In this document: piece by piece, positions 46,191-55,986 of the stretch
Layout of the letters: each line of letters opens with the position of its first letter
Position numbering within the stretch: the stretch's first letter is position 1
Source: Sphingobacteriales bacterium 16-39-50
GTDB taxonomy: Bacteria; Bacteroidota; Bacteroidia; Sphingobacteriales; Sphingobacteriaceae
Direction: 5' to 3'
Assembly: GCA_002257025.1 (NCBI GenBank)
Contig: NCHA01000008.1
Location: 1 to 64,000, forward strand
DNA: 64,000 nt
Translations under genes and position numbers: made by a program
The notes under the pieces: generated by a model
What the model was told of the DNA's origin: nothing
The model's input: the letters and a program-made list of their open reading frames with translations, nothing else
Database searches by the model: none

Positions 46191-46388
46191 ATGATAGCAG
46201 ATGTTTTATTCCGAATGAGGTTTAAATTTATCAGAATATATCATAGTACGGGAAACAGCACTTTTGGAATTGGTTTCAATTATAATTCTGCAATAGGATT
46301 TTCCAGTATGTATACCACTGAAACTTCTGTTTTGAGAGGATTCAGCACAACCGGAGATTTTGAGATGAATCTGAGGCTCTCTCTTTAA
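46191..46388 (+). pseudogene. Possible remnant of an outer-membrane barrel C-terminus
   Basis: A 65-codon frame whose second half (NSTFGIGFNYNSAIGFSSMYTTETSVLRGFSTTGDFEMNLRLSL) alternates polar and hydrophobic residues like the last strands of a beta-barrel. There is no signal peptide, no upstream coding partner and no family assignment. It may be the tail of a deleted gene or a chance frame. Confidence 0.25.
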
Positions 46389-46539
46389 GAATTTGTATCA
46401 TTTTAAAAACAGGTAAATTTATTTCAGCAGATTTTATATCTTTTCCGATTAATTAGAACAGGCTCTAATAAAACGATTAGATGATAAATTCCGTTTATTA
46501 TTTCTGTATAAAACAAAACCTTGATTAACCAGATTTTTT

Positions 46540-48063
46540 ATGAAATATCTTTATTTGAACATCATACTTTTCATAGCTTTTGGCTGGTTCGTTTTGGTTT
46601 ACTCAATTGGTCGCGATCAGTTTAGTAAAGATAAGGAGCACTTATCTTATCAGAAAGATGAGGAGGATGGTATTAGAACAATTGCATCCAACCTGAATGT
46701 ACCTCTCGAAATTGCCTGGGGACCAGATAATCAGATCTGGATTGCCGAACATGCTGGAGTAATCAGCAAAATGGATCCTCAAACAGGAAATAAGCAAGTA
46801 CTTTTAAAATTAACAGATGTATGGCAATCCCGGACTGCCGGTTTACTTGGGATGGCCCTCCATTCTGATATGAAGAAATTTCCTTATGTCTTTTTATGCT
46901 ATACAATTCAGAAAGATAAAAAGTATTTAATCCGGCTGGTAAGATATAAATCGGATAAGGATACCCTAAATGATCCAAAAGTACTAATGGAGATTCCTGC
47001 GGCTAATGGGCATAATGGATCCAGAATAGCTGTACAAGGTGGACTATTGTATTGGGCAACTGGTGATGCTCTTAGTTTGACTGACTCGCAAAATCCCAAA
47101 ACACCAAATGGTAAGATCCTTAGGATGAATATTGATGGATCTGCAGCTTCTGATAATCCTATGAAAGGAAATCCGGTTTGGGCATGGGGCTTTCGCAATA
47201 TTCAGGGCATGGTATTTTCAAAAAGTGGCCAGTTATATACTTCAGAGCATGGTGATGCAACTGACGACGAGATTAATTTGATTGGTAAAGCTAAAAATTA
47301 TGGTTGGCCAACAGTACAGGGTTTTGCTGAAAGTGTTGAAGAAACCACATTCAAAGGACTGCATAACACTATTGATCCAATTAAAGCATGGACGCCTACC
47401 ATCGCTCCGGCAGGTCTTGATTATTATTCTTATGATAAAATTCCAGCATTAAAGAATTCACTTTTATTGGTTACACTAAAGGGAAAGAGCTTCAGAGCAT
47501 TAAAACTGGATAATGAAGGGAAAAAGGTTCTTAGCGAACAGGTTTATTTTGAAAATAAATTTGGGAGAATAAGGGATTTATGTGTTTCCCCGGCAGGGGA
47601 TGTTTATCTGGCAACCAGTAACCGCGACTGGAACCCGGTTTCTGGTTTCCCAACTCCTGCAGATGATAGAATTATCAAAATATCAAAACTAGATCCGGAA
47701 AATCCCCAAAATATGCTTTCTTCAATCCCTCCGGGATCGAAATCTGCTCTTTTATACCAGCAATATTGTGCATCCTGTCATAAAGATAATGGCATGGGTG
47801 TAAAGGGTACATTCCCTTCCTTACTCACTTCACTTGTTGTAGTAAATAATCCCAAGGAATTTATAAGGAAGATATTGACAGGTTCCAATGGTCCGGCCAC
47901 AATCAATGGTGTTACCTATGATACTCCAATGCCTTCTTTTGCATTCCTTAAAAATGAGGATTTGATTGATATAACCACTTATGTACGTTCTTTAGGCTCC
48001 AATCATGCTGCTCCGATCAAGCCTGAATTAATTAAAGAGGTTAGGACAGCTTTAAATAAATAA
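46540..48063 (+). CDS. PQQ-type sugar dehydrogenase fused to cytochrome c
   Basis: An N-terminal signal or anchor (about 1-23) is followed by a six-bladed glucose/sorbosone-dehydrogenase propeller at about 45-390 (LEIAWGPDNQIWIAEHAGVISKMDP, GHNGSRIAVQGGLLYWATGD, GKILRMNIDG, SEHGDATDDEINLIGKAKNYGWP). The last 100 residues are a cytochrome c domain with haem motif C410-A-S-C413-H414 and a probable Met ligand in TPMPSF. The enzyme would oxidise a sugar or alcohol in the periplasm with PQQ and pass electrons to its own haem. The next gene starts 13 nt later, so they form an operon. A related truncated gene lies at the right edge. Confidence 0.92.
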   Translation: MKYLYLNIILFIAFGWFVLVYSIGRDQFSKDKEHLSYQKDEEDGIRTIASNLNVPLEIAWGPDNQIWIAEHAGVISKMDPQTGNKQVLLKLTDVWQSRTAGLLGMALHSDMKKFPYVFLCYTIQKDKKYLIRLVRYKSDKDTLNDPKVLMEIPAANGHNGSRIAVQGGLLYWATGDALSLTDSQNPKTPNGKILRMNIDGSAASDNPMKGNPVWAWGFRNIQGMVFSKSGQLYTSEHGDATDDEINLIGKAKNYGWPTVQGFAESVEETTFKGLHNTIDPIKAWTPTIAPAGLDYYSYDKIPALKNSLLLVTLKGKSFRALKLDNEGKKVLSEQVYFENKFGRIRDLCVSPAGDVYLATSNRDWNPVSGFPTPADDRIIKISKLDPENPQNMLSSIPPGSKSALLYQQYCASCHKDNGMGVKGTFPSLLTSLVVVNNPKEFIRKILTGSNGPATINGVTYDTPMPSFAFLKNEDLIDITTYVRSLGSNHAAPIKPELIKEVRTALNK

Positions 48064-48076
48064 CCCCTACAAATAA

Positions 48077-50044
48077 ATGCTATTCCAATTGAGATCATTA
48101 GGCTTACTTATCATTTTTGCGCTTTCTCCATTTATTTCATTTGCACAAAATTCTGATGCACGATTAACTAATCTTGGCCCCCAGATTAAGGCGGCGATGA
48201 TTCAGGGAAGTATTTTCATTCAGGATAGGGAGGGTAAAGCATTAATTTATACAGTTGTTAGAGGAAATCCGGCCCATCTGGTTGCTTTTAAGGCGGAGAA
48301 TCAGGAATTGATATTGGATCAGCCTCTGCCCGGAACAGATGGAGCATGGGACATGGAATTAGCTTCTGATGGATGGCTTTATATTCCCGGGGCGAAAGGA
48401 ACACTTTACAAGCATTTTCCGGGGACTACAACAGTCGAGAACCTGGGTATAGTGTTGCCCGGAGAAACAACAGTTTGGAACCTTGCTGCGGGTAAGAACG
48501 GGGAGATATTCGGTGCCACTTATCCCGGATGCAGGGTATTCAGATACCACCCGAAAGATGGCTTTAGTGATGTGGCGAAAGGTCCATTGATTCAAGGTGA
48601 GAACTACGTCAGAAGTTTAGTTTATTATGGGAAAACTGCTAAACTTTATGCCGGTGTTGGTTCACATGCCGGATTGATTGAACTGGATCCTAAGACCAGT
48701 TCAAAATTAAGCATGCTGCCTGATGAGTATAAAAATAAGGAGTTCGTTTACAGCCTTGAAATTTTAAAGGGAGTTCCGGGCGGTGACAGAATGCTAACCT
48801 TAATCACCAATGGAAGTTTTACTCTGGTATATAATCTTCAAACCCGCAAATTTGAGTATCAGATCGATGAAATGGACATGAAGGCTGTAAGTCAGACAGG
48901 TCAGAACAATCGATTTTATTACACCTACCGTTCAGGGCTTTATAGCCGTGATATCAGCTTGCCGCAGCAAGCTCCTGTTAAACATGCCGACAATGTGGGT
49001 TCTGCAAATGCAATGCGAATAATAGGCAGGCAGTTATTTATTTTAAACTCTGATGCAGAGTATCTGATTCTGGACCTGGATCATGACAAACTGAGTAGAA
49101 ATAAATTGAACGTTCCGGGGCAGCCTATTGCTATTCAATCGATTATGAAAGGTCCCGATGGCCGTATCTGGTCGGGAGGCTATTTGGCAGGAGGCCATGC
49201 CGCCTATAATCCTAAAACAAATACCACTACAAGTTATCCTGGCCTGCATCAAACAGAAGGTATGACCGTCAAAGATCAGTTTATCTATTTCGGGATATAT
49301 CCTAAAGGACTGATGTATGAATATGACAGCCGGAAACCATGGGATATTAAGGCATCTAATCCCAAATTTCTTGGTCAGGTTGCTGATCAGAGCCGCCCTT
49401 TTGCCGTTTTGAGCGATCAGGAAAGCGGGAAAATATTCTTCGGTATGGTTCCTGAATATGGGATGTTAGGAGGGTCATTGGTTAGTTATGATACTCATAA
49501 GGCGAAACTACAATCTCATGGTGTACTTGTGAAAGATCAGAGCATAGTCAGCCTGACTTATGCAAACCATTTGGTATGGGCTGGTACAACAGTTTCCGGA
49601 GGGCTCGGTATCATGCCATCAACTCAGGAAGCAAAGCTCTTTTCCTGGGATGTACAGAAGGGTTTAAAAGTCGATGAATTTATCCCTGTTCCCGGAGCAA
49701 AGGCAATTACCAGTATGATCATAGGTCCAGATGGAAATATTTGGGGGATGGCCAGCGGAACACTTTTTGTTTTCGACCCCAAAGCCAAAAAGCTGATCAG
49801 AAGCAAGCAGATTTATCAGGCAGGTGTATTGAGGAGTCATGTATGGAGAGATGCTTTTTTAGTACTTCATCCTTCAGGAAAGATTTACGGTACGGGCAGC
49901 AATCAGTTATTCAGAGTTGATCCGAAGACTCTTGATCATGAGTTTATAGAAAAGTCTGCGAGCCTGCTTGCCATGGATGATTTGGGCAGAATATACTTTC
50001 ACCGTTCTGCAGAATTATGGCGCTATGATCCGGCAAAGGAATAA
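48077..50044 (+). CDS. Secreted beta-propeller protein of unknown function
   Basis: A signal peptide (about 1-23) precedes 630 residues of blade-like repeats (DGWLYIPGAKGTLYKHFPGT, GEIFGATYPGCRVFRYHPKDG, DGRIWSGGYLAGGHAAYNPKT, DGNIWGMASGTLFVFDPKAKK). These resemble Kelch/SMP-30-like or streptogramin-lyase-like propellers. No cofactor motif or catalytic residue set is evident. Co-transcription with the sugar dehydrogenase (13-nt gap) suggests a lactonase or binding role on the oxidised product, which is inference. Confidence 0.75.
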   Translation: MLFQLRSLGLLIIFALSPFISFAQNSDARLTNLGPQIKAAMIQGSIFIQDREGKALIYTVVRGNPAHLVAFKAENQELILDQPLPGTDGAWDMELASDGWLYIPGAKGTLYKHFPGTTTVENLGIVLPGETTVWNLAAGKNGEIFGATYPGCRVFRYHPKDGFSDVAKGPLIQGENYVRSLVYYGKTAKLYAGVGSHAGLIELDPKTSSKLSMLPDEYKNKEFVYSLEILKGVPGGDRMLTLITNGSFTLVYNLQTRKFEYQIDEMDMKAVSQTGQNNRFYYTYRSGLYSRDISLPQQAPVKHADNVGSANAMRIIGRQLFILNSDAEYLILDLDHDKLSRNKLNVPGQPIAIQSIMKGPDGRIWSGGYLAGGHAAYNPKTNTTTSYPGLHQTEGMTVKDQFIYFGIYPKGLMYEYDSRKPWDIKASNPKFLGQVADQSRPFAVLSDQESGKIFFGMVPEYGMLGGSLVSYDTHKAKLQSHGVLVKDQSIVSLTYANHLVWAGTTVSGGLGIMPSTQEAKLFSWDVQKGLKVDEFIPVPGAKAITSMIIGPDGNIWGMASGTLFVFDPKAKKLIRSKQIYQAGVLRSHVWRDAFLVLHPSGKIYGTGSNQLFRVDPKTLDHEFIEKSASLLAMDDLGRIYFHRSAELWRYDPAKE

Positions 50045-50159
50045 TTAATCAATTTAATTTCACTTCCGGATTATTATTTTAACTGATAATTAATGAATTT
50101 TAAGTGTAATGATAAAATAGCTGTATTTATTGAAGAATCGAATAGCAAGGTAATCTCGT

Positions 50160-51428
50160 ATGACTAAACGGAGTAATTGGAATAAAGTAATTCGATTCTG
50201 GAAGAAACTTGGACCCGGATTAATAACCGGAGCCAGTGATGATGATCCTTCAGGGATTGCTACGTATTCACAGGCAGGAGCACAGTTCGGTCTTTCAACA
50301 CTTTGGACAGCATTAATAACTTTTCCGCTAATGGCCGCAGTACAGGAAATGTGCGCAAGGATTGGGATGGTTACTTCCAAGGGGCTGACAGGTACTTTAA
50401 AGGAGCATTATTCAAAACCGGTATTGTATCTGATGCTTTTATTCAGCTTTCCTGCCATTGTGATGAATATTGGTGCAAATATTGCCGGAATGGGTGCCGT
50501 CGGAAATCTGTTGCTTCCATCTGTTCATGCCGGTTTTTTTAGTGTAGGCTTTACTATTATGCTTATGGGCATATTTATTTATTTGCCATACCGTAAGTTT
50601 GCATCCCTTCTCAAATACCTTTGTGGGGTACTTCTGGTTTACTTAATTGTTCCTTTTTTATACAAGCAGGATCTGATTGCTATTCTAAAAGGAACCTTGA
50701 TTCCGGACATAAAATTCACAAAGGAATTTATAGGAATACTTGTTGCCATTCTGGGTACAACGATTTCGCCATATCTGTTTTTCTGGCAGGCAACAATGGT
50801 AGCAGAGGATATGAATTCCAAACGTAAAAAAATTATCGTTGATAAGAAAATTCTTGGGGACCTGAAACAGGATGTTGATTTCGGAATGTTATTTTCAAAT
50901 GTGATCATGTTTTTTATCATACTGACTTCAGGAACAGTATTGTATAATGCAGGAATTCATAGAATTGATACAGTTGAGCAGGCAGCTACAGCTCTAAGGC
51001 CATTAGCAGGAGATTCAGCTTATCTATTGTTCGCCATAGGTATTATCGGTACCGGATTATTGGCTATCCCGGTTTTGTGCGGTTGTTTATCTTATATTGT
51101 TACCGAAACTTTTGGCTGGGAGAAGGGTCTGAATAAAAAATTCCATCAAGCAAAAGCATTTTACTCAATCACAATTATTTCTCTTTTGCTTGGTCTGATG
51201 ATGAATTACGTCGGGATTTCTCCAATTCAGGCATTGTTATGGTCGGCAATACTTTATGGAATTACTGCCCCCGTCCTCATATTGATTATTTTGAATATCG
51301 GGAACAATAAGGAGGTGATGGGCGAGTTTACCAATAATAAAAAGTCTAATATACTTGGTTATACCGCATTTGTTTTAATGTCTGTTGCAGCACTAACGCT
51401 GATCTATCTTGAGTTGTTCGATAAATAG
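50160..51428 (+). CDS. Nramp-related divalent metal transporter with altered metal site
   Basis: An inner-membrane protein of 422 aa with about eleven helices and Nramp-family layout (LGPGLITGASDDDPSGIATY, GANIAGMGAVGNLL, GTTISPYLFFWQATMVAED). The helix-1 metal motif is DPSG (29-32) in place of the manganese-transporter DPGN, and helix 6 has ISPYLFFWQ (202-210) in place of the A-M-P-H region that supplies the methionine ligand. Substrate selectivity is therefore probably not classic Mn/Fe; Nramp-related proteins with altered sites have been linked to Mg. It is a single gene with no regulatory motif seen upstream. Confidence 0.88.
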   Translation: MTKRSNWNKVIRFWKKLGPGLITGASDDDPSGIATYSQAGAQFGLSTLWTALITFPLMAAVQEMCARIGMVTSKGLTGTLKEHYSKPVLYLMLLFSFPAIVMNIGANIAGMGAVGNLLLPSVHAGFFSVGFTIMLMGIFIYLPYRKFASLLKYLCGVLLVYLIVPFLYKQDLIAILKGTLIPDIKFTKEFIGILVAILGTTISPYLFFWQATMVAEDMNSKRKKIIVDKKILGDLKQDVDFGMLFSNVIMFFIILTSGTVLYNAGIHRIDTVEQAATALRPLAGDSAYLLFAIGIIGTGLLAIPVLCGCLSYIVTETFGWEKGLNKKFHQAKAFYSITIISLLLGLMMNYVGISPIQALLWSAILYGITAPVLILIILNIGNNKEVMGEFTNNKKSNILGYTAFVLMSVAALTLIYLELFDK

Positions 51429-51648
51429 AAGATTTGGCATCCGTTCATCTCCTGCTATAATTTGTACAAGAAAATGTGCTTTTTATATAGATTACTGCAA
51501 TTCAATATGCAGGAATTCCAATTGGAAAATTATCGGTTTCTGTAATGAAATTCATTCTGTTCATTGGGATAACATTGGTTTTATGCTTATTTTTCTATTA
51601 ATTAGAGGATTGAATAAACCCCTCAAAATTTAGCATAATCACAAGTAA

Positions 51649-52827
51649 ATGAATTATAAAGCTTACGCTGAAAAATACAAAGACAACCTTTTGAACGATG
51701 TAGTTCCCTTTTGGCTAAAGAATTCCGGTGATAAGGAATTTGGAGGTTATTTCACCTGTCTCGACCGGGAAGGGAAGGTTTTTGATACAGATAAATTTGC
51801 CTGGCTTCAGTTCAGACAGGTTTGGTGTTTTAGTATGCTGTACAATCAGGTAGAGCAGAAAAAGGAATGGCTGGATTTCGCGATTCAGGGTGCTGAATTC
51901 ATGAAGAATCATGGGAAAGACACGGAGGGTAATTTTTACTTTTCGCTTACGCGGGAAGGCCAGCCATTAATACAGCCATACAATATATTTTCAGATTGCT
52001 TTGCTGCTATGGCCTTTGCCCAACTTTACAGAGCTACAGGTACAGAGGAATATGCGCAGCTTGCCGTCAATACCTTTACTAATATTCTCAGAAAGCGGGA
52101 TGATCCAAAAGGAAAATACAATAAGGCCTTTCCTGGAACCCGCCCCCTACAGGGTTTCTCATTACCTATGATTCTTTGTAACCTGGTTTTGGAATTGGAG
52201 CATCTTCTTGAGCCAGATCTGATCGAAAGGACAATCAATGATGGTATCCATTCGGTGATGGAAGTATTTTATCAGAAAGATCTTGGAATTATTCTGGAAA
52301 ATGTGAAACCGGATGGATCCTTCTCCGACTCATTTGAAGGCCGTCTGCTTAATCCGGGTCATGGTCTGGAATCTATGTGGTTCATCATGGATATTGCAGA
52401 GCGCAGAAATGATCAGGCACTTATCAAAAAGGCGATAGATATAAGCATTAATATTCTTGAATATGGCTGGGATAAGGAATATGAAGGTATTTTATACTTT
52501 ATGGATGTGAAAGGTCATCCACCACAGCAACTGGAATGGGATCAGAAGCTTTGGTGGGTACATATGGAAACTTTGATCACTCTCCTGAAAGGATATTATC
52601 ATACCGGAGATCAGCGTTGCTGGGATTGGTTTGAAAAGGTACATCAATATACCTGGAAGCATTTTCCGGATGCCAATATGGGTGAATGGTATGGTTATCT
52701 GAACCGAAGAGGGGAAGTATTGCTTCCTTTAAAGGGTGGTAAATGGAAAGGGTGTTTCCACGTTCCAAGAGGCTTATACCAATGCTGGAAGACACTGGAG
52801 AGAATAGAATTAAAATTTTCTAAATAA
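51649..52827 (+). CDS. AGE family epimerase/isomerase
   Basis: Cytoplasmic (alpha/alpha)6-barrel sugar epimerase of the N-acylglucosamine 2-epimerase family. Catalytic histidines H238 ([10 protein letters not shown]) and H371 ([13 protein letters not shown]) and the substrate Arg in [10 protein letters not shown] are present, and H305 lies in LWWVHMETL. The family interconverts GlcNAc/ManNAc, cellobiose-type disaccharides or mannose/glucose. Linkage to a sialidase-like gene and an MFS transporter favours an N-acyl amino sugar. At 392 aa it is full length and heads a five-gene operon. A heptamer array lies between it and the transporter. Confidence 0.92.
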   Translation: MNYKAYAEKYKDNLLNDVVPFWLKNSGDKEFGGYFTCLDREGKVFDTDKFAWLQFRQVWCFSMLYNQVEQKKEWLDFAIQGAEFMKNHGKDTEGNFYFSLTREGQPLIQPYNIFSDCFAAMAFAQLYRATGTEEYAQLAVNTFTNILRKRDDPKGKYNKAFPGTRPLQGFSLPMILCNLVLELEHLLEPDLIERTINDGIHSVMEVFYQKDLGIILENVKPDGSFSDSFEGRLLNPGHGLESMWFIMDIAERRNDQALIKKAIDISINILEYGWDKEYEGILYFMDVKGHPPQQLEWDQKLWWVHMETLITLLKGYYHTGDQRCWDWFEKVHQYTWKHFPDANMGEWYGYLNRRGEVLLPLKGGKWKGCFHVPRGLYQCWKTLERIELKFSK

Positions 52828-52840
52828 CACCAGGAATTTA

Positions 52841-52882
52841 GTTAAAAGCAGAAAGCTTAAAGCTTAAAGCAGAAAGTAAACT
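52841..52882 (+). repeat. Heptamer array inside the epimerase-MFS intergenic space
   Basis: Six consecutive 7-nt units (GTTAAAA, GCAGAAA, GCTTAAA, GCTTAAA, GCAGAAA, GTAAACT) begin 13 nt after the epimerase stop and end 9 nt before the MFS start codon. Confidence 0.8.
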
Positions 52883-52891
52883 TAGCAGATT

Positions 52892-54139
52892 ATGGCAAAT
52901 ATACCCTTACAAAACGCAGTAGTTTCTGATCAGGAGAATTCGGGACAGAATTATATGCCTGCCCTCATATCCCTGGCTGTATTGTATTTCATGAACGGCT
53001 TTATAACCTGTCTGAATGATACTCTTGTGCCATTTTTTAAAGAGGGATTTACCCTTAGCTATGCCGATTCATCTCTGGTTCAGTTTTATTTCTTCCTAAC
53101 CTATGGGCTCATGTCCTTCCCTGCAGGAATGATTGTCGAAAAAATAGGGTACAAAAATGGGATGGTGCTTGGTTTTGCGATTGCTGCGATAGGGGCTTTA
53201 TTATTTTATCCTGCTGCAGATATGCATCTATATTATTTATTTCTGGCGGCTTTATTTGTCCTGGCTATAGGGATTGTGGTTTTACAGGTTGCTTCCAACC
53301 CCTATATCACGGCACTGGGTCCGGCAAAAACAGCTTCATCAAGATTAACACTCATTCAGGCGGTAGGTTCTATCGGAACAACAGTCGCACCGATTTTTGG
53401 GGCACATTATATCTTGTCAAAACTTCAGGAATCAGGTACATCAAGTGATGCAGTGAAATATCCTTATCTGGGAATTGCTGCCTTACTGATCTGTATTGCT
53501 CTGGTAGTTTATAATTTAAAGCTTCCAAAAATCAGTACCGGTTCAGGGAGTTTTCAGGCAAGCCCCGCAGAAAGAGTAAGTATTTTTTCATTCCGTAACC
53601 TGAATTTCGGGGCATGGGCAATATTCGCTTATGTTGGGGCTGAAGTGTCAATCGGAACTTTTCTGACAAATTACATAGCTGATACCTTAAGTGTGGGCGT
53701 AGAGGATGCAAATTCTTATGTTTCTTATTACTGGGGAGGTATGCTTGCCGGACGTTTGATCGGTTCCTACCTGCTTAAAACTATAAGACCATCGTTTATT
53801 CTGACTGTTTGTGCTGCTGCTGCGATTCTTTTGGTTGTTCTTTCAGTGAGCACTTCAGGAACATTCGCAATCTGGTCAATGATAGGAGTCGGACTCTTTA
53901 ACTCGGTTATGTTTGCTATTATCTTTTCACTTTCAGTACAAGGTCTTGGTAATTATACCACCAAAGCCTCCGGTATTTTATCCACTGCAATTGCCGGTGG
54001 GGCTGTTGTATCCTTTTCACAGGGTTATGTAAAAGATCACTCAACATGGGCTGTGGCATTTATGATCCCTGTCCTTTGTTATTTATATATCGTATTTTTT
54101 GGTGTTAACGGCTACAAATCAAAAGCTGAGAGTTTATGA
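52892..54139 (+). CDS. Sugar MFS transporter (FucP/NagP-like)
   Basis: Twelve-helix major-facilitator symporter in the inner membrane, 415 aa. It belongs to the fucose/glucose-galactose permease branch common in Bacteroidota: GFITCLNDTLVPFFKEGFTLSYADSSLVQFYFFLTYGLMSFPAGMIVEKIGYK, QVASNPYITALGPAKTASSRLTLIQAVGSIGTTVAPIFGA and YVSYYWGGMLAGRLIGS. The NDTLVP segment and the ASNPYI motif are characteristic. It probably imports the sugar released by the sialidase-like enzyme. Its stop overlaps the next start (ATGA). Confidence 0.93.
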   Translation: MANIPLQNAVVSDQENSGQNYMPALISLAVLYFMNGFITCLNDTLVPFFKEGFTLSYADSSLVQFYFFLTYGLMSFPAGMIVEKIGYKNGMVLGFAIAAIGALLFYPAADMHLYYLFLAALFVLAIGIVVLQVASNPYITALGPAKTASSRLTLIQAVGSIGTTVAPIFGAHYILSKLQESGTSSDAVKYPYLGIAALLICIALVVYNLKLPKISTGSGSFQASPAERVSIFSFRNLNFGAWAIFAYVGAEVSIGTFLTNYIADTLSVGVEDANSYVSYYWGGMLAGRLIGSYLLKTIRPSFILTVCAAAAILLVVLSVSTSGTFAIWSMIGVGLFNSVMFAIIFSLSVQGLGNYTTKASGILSTAIAGGAVVSFSQGYVKDHSTWAVAFMIPVLCYLYIVFFGVNGYKSKAESL

Positions 54140-55848
54140 AGAGAAGAAATTTTATAGGTTTGACAGGGCTTGGAGCTACAGGATTGGCTTCAGGGGCACT
54201 TTCGGCATTTCCATCAGGTATATTTGCTTCACATTTACAAAAGGATTTAATTGCGACTGAGCTGAATGCAACTTTAGTAATTGCAGGTGGTGGGATAGGA
54301 GGATGTGCAGCCGCTTTATCCGCTTTGCGAAATGGACTGGATGTTATTATGACAGAAGAGACCGACTGGATTGGTGGTCAGTTAACTTCACAAGGGGTTC
54401 CACCTGATGAGCATACCTGGATTGAAACACATGGTGCACCCCAGTCTTACCGTGATTACCGAAATGCGGTTAGAGAATATTATAAAAAGAATTATCCTGT
54501 AACAGCGGCAGCAAAATCCAGGCAATATCTGAATCCTGGGAATGCAAGCGTTTCGGCTCTTTGTCATGAACCAAGAGTCTCACTTGCGGTATTGCATGAA
54601 ATGCTTGCTCCATATATCAGTTCAGGGAAATTGACCTTGCTCATTGAACATAAGGTGCGTTCTGCTGAATATTCGGCGAATAGGGTGAAGGCTTTGAAGG
54701 TTCAAAGCCTCAGATCTGGACGTTCCTATATACTAAGCGGAACATATTTTGTAGATGCTACTGAAACCGGAGAATTACTCCCAATGACTGGTACTGAATT
54801 TGTGATGGGGACAGAATCGCGCAACGAAACCAGAGAACTACATGCTCCATTAAAGGCTGATCCGGATAACCAACAGGCCTTTACGGTTTGTTTTGCAATG
54901 GATTATGTTCCGGGATCAAATAATGTTGCTGATAAACCAGCAGAATATGATTTCTGGCGTAACCTGGTTCCAAAAATGAGTCCGGCATGGTCAGGTAAAT
55001 TACTGGATCTGAATTATTCAAATCCCAAAACACTCGAAAAGAAAACACTCGGATTCAATCCGAATGGAAGTCCGACAGATCCATTCCTCAATCTCTGGAA
55101 TTACCGCCGGATACTAGCAAAGGATAATTTTATACCAGGGGCATTCAAAGGAGATATCTGTACGGTAAACTGGCCCCAGAATGATTATACACTGGGCAAT
55201 CTGGTAGGTGTATCTCAAAAAGAGTTTGATCATCATGTAGGGCGGGCAAAGCAACTAAGTTTATCCTTATTTCACTGGCTGCAAACTGAAGCTCCGCGTC
55301 CGGATGGAAAGCAGGGTTGGCCCGGACTCCGCTTGAGAAAGGATATCATGGGAACTGAAGATGGTATGGCGAAATATCCGTATATCCGTGAATCAAGACG
55401 TATCAAAGCTTTATTTACTGTTTTGGAAGAGCATGTTGGTCAGGAAAATCGTGTTCAGGTAGCAGGTGCAGAAGCAGGGAAAAAGGCAGCTGATTTTTAT
55501 GATAGTGTAGGTATTGGGTATTATCATATTGATCTTCACCCTAGCAGCCGCGGAAACAATTATATCGATTTCGCCTCTCTTCCATTTCAGATCCCCTTAG
55601 GTTCTTTATTGCCTGTAAGGATGGAAAACCTTTTGTCTGCCAATAAGAATATCGGAACCACACATATCACCAATGGCTGTTATCGTTTGCATCCTGTTGA
55701 ATGGAGTATAGGCGAGGCAGTTGGTTTATTAGTTAGCTATTCTCTTAAAAAGCAGGTAATTCCGCAGAAGGTAAGGGAAGGAAAGCAGTTGCTTGAAGAG
55801 TTCCAGGAGTTTATTGGGAAGCAGGGGGTGGAGACGAAGTGGAGGTAA
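54136..55848 (+). CDS. Tat-exported FAD-dependent oxidoreductase
   Basis: A 570-aa protein with a twin-arginine signal (MKRRNFIGLTGLGATGLASG). A FAD-binding Rossmann motif (VIAGGGIGGCAAALSALRNG, 49-66) is followed by a WIGGQLTSQGVPPDEH motif, a YFVDATETGELLPMTG segment and a C-terminal NIGTTHITNGCYRLHPVEWSIGEAVG. This is the FAD oxidoreductase family often found in Bacteroidota and planctomycete glycan clusters. Tat export fits a protein folded around FAD in the cytoplasm. Coupling to the MFS by a 4-nt overlap suggests that it oxidises a sugar derivative before uptake. The substrate is unknown. Confidence 0.88.
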   Translation: MKRRNFIGLTGLGATGLASGALSAFPSGIFASHLQKDLIATELNATLVIAGGGIGGCAAALSALRNGLDVIMTEETDWIGGQLTSQGVPPDEHTWIETHGAPQSYRDYRNAVREYYKKNYPVTAAAKSRQYLNPGNASVSALCHEPRVSLAVLHEMLAPYISSGKLTLLIEHKVRSAEYSANRVKALKVQSLRSGRSYILSGTYFVDATETGELLPMTGTEFVMGTESRNETRELHAPLKADPDNQQAFTVCFAMDYVPGSNNVADKPAEYDFWRNLVPKMSPAWSGKLLDLNYSNPKTLEKKTLGFNPNGSPTDPFLNLWNYRRILAKDNFIPGAFKGDICTVNWPQNDYTLGNLVGVSQKEFDHHVGRAKQLSLSLFHWLQTEAPRPDGKQGWPGLRLRKDIMGTEDGMAKYPYIRESRRIKALFTVLEEHVGQENRVQVAGAEAGKKAADFYDSVGIGYYHIDLHPSSRGNNYIDFASLPFQIPLGSLLPVRMENLLSANKNIGTTHITNGCYRLHPVEWSIGEAVGLLVSYSLKKQVIPQKVREGKQLLEEFQEFIGKQGVETKWR

Positions 55849-55927
55849 GGTCAAAGTAGAAAGCTCAAAGTAGAAAGCTTAAAGCCAAAAGTTATAGGTT
55901 GTAAGTTATATAGGTTGTAAGTTTTGG
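55849..55927 (+). repeat. Heptamer array directly after a stop codon
   Basis: Eleven units from the base after the TAA of the oxidoreductase: GGTCAAA, GTAGAAA, GCTCAAA, GTAGAAA, GCTTAAA, GCCAAAA, GTTATAG, GTTGTAA, one 9-nt unit, GTTGTAA, GTTTTGG. It lies inside an operon, before the sialidase-like gene. Confidence 0.85.
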
Positions 55928-55986
55928 AAAATGTTTTTTGAATGGAATCTTTTGAATGGGTTTAATGTCAGGTAGAATGGAATAGT

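Larger units (their letters stand above)
45652..46539. other. 888-nt region with one small gene and one fragment
   Basis: It contains a 52-aa membrane protein gene (45799-45957, minus) and a possible barrel-protein remnant (46191-46388, plus). Outside these, the sequence is AT-rich and I see no repeats or clear promoter elements. Confidence 0.5.

Noticed and set aside
51409..51633. 74-codon ORF after the Nramp gene
   Set aside because: Overlaps the Nramp end in another frame with cysteine-rich but non-protein-like composition.
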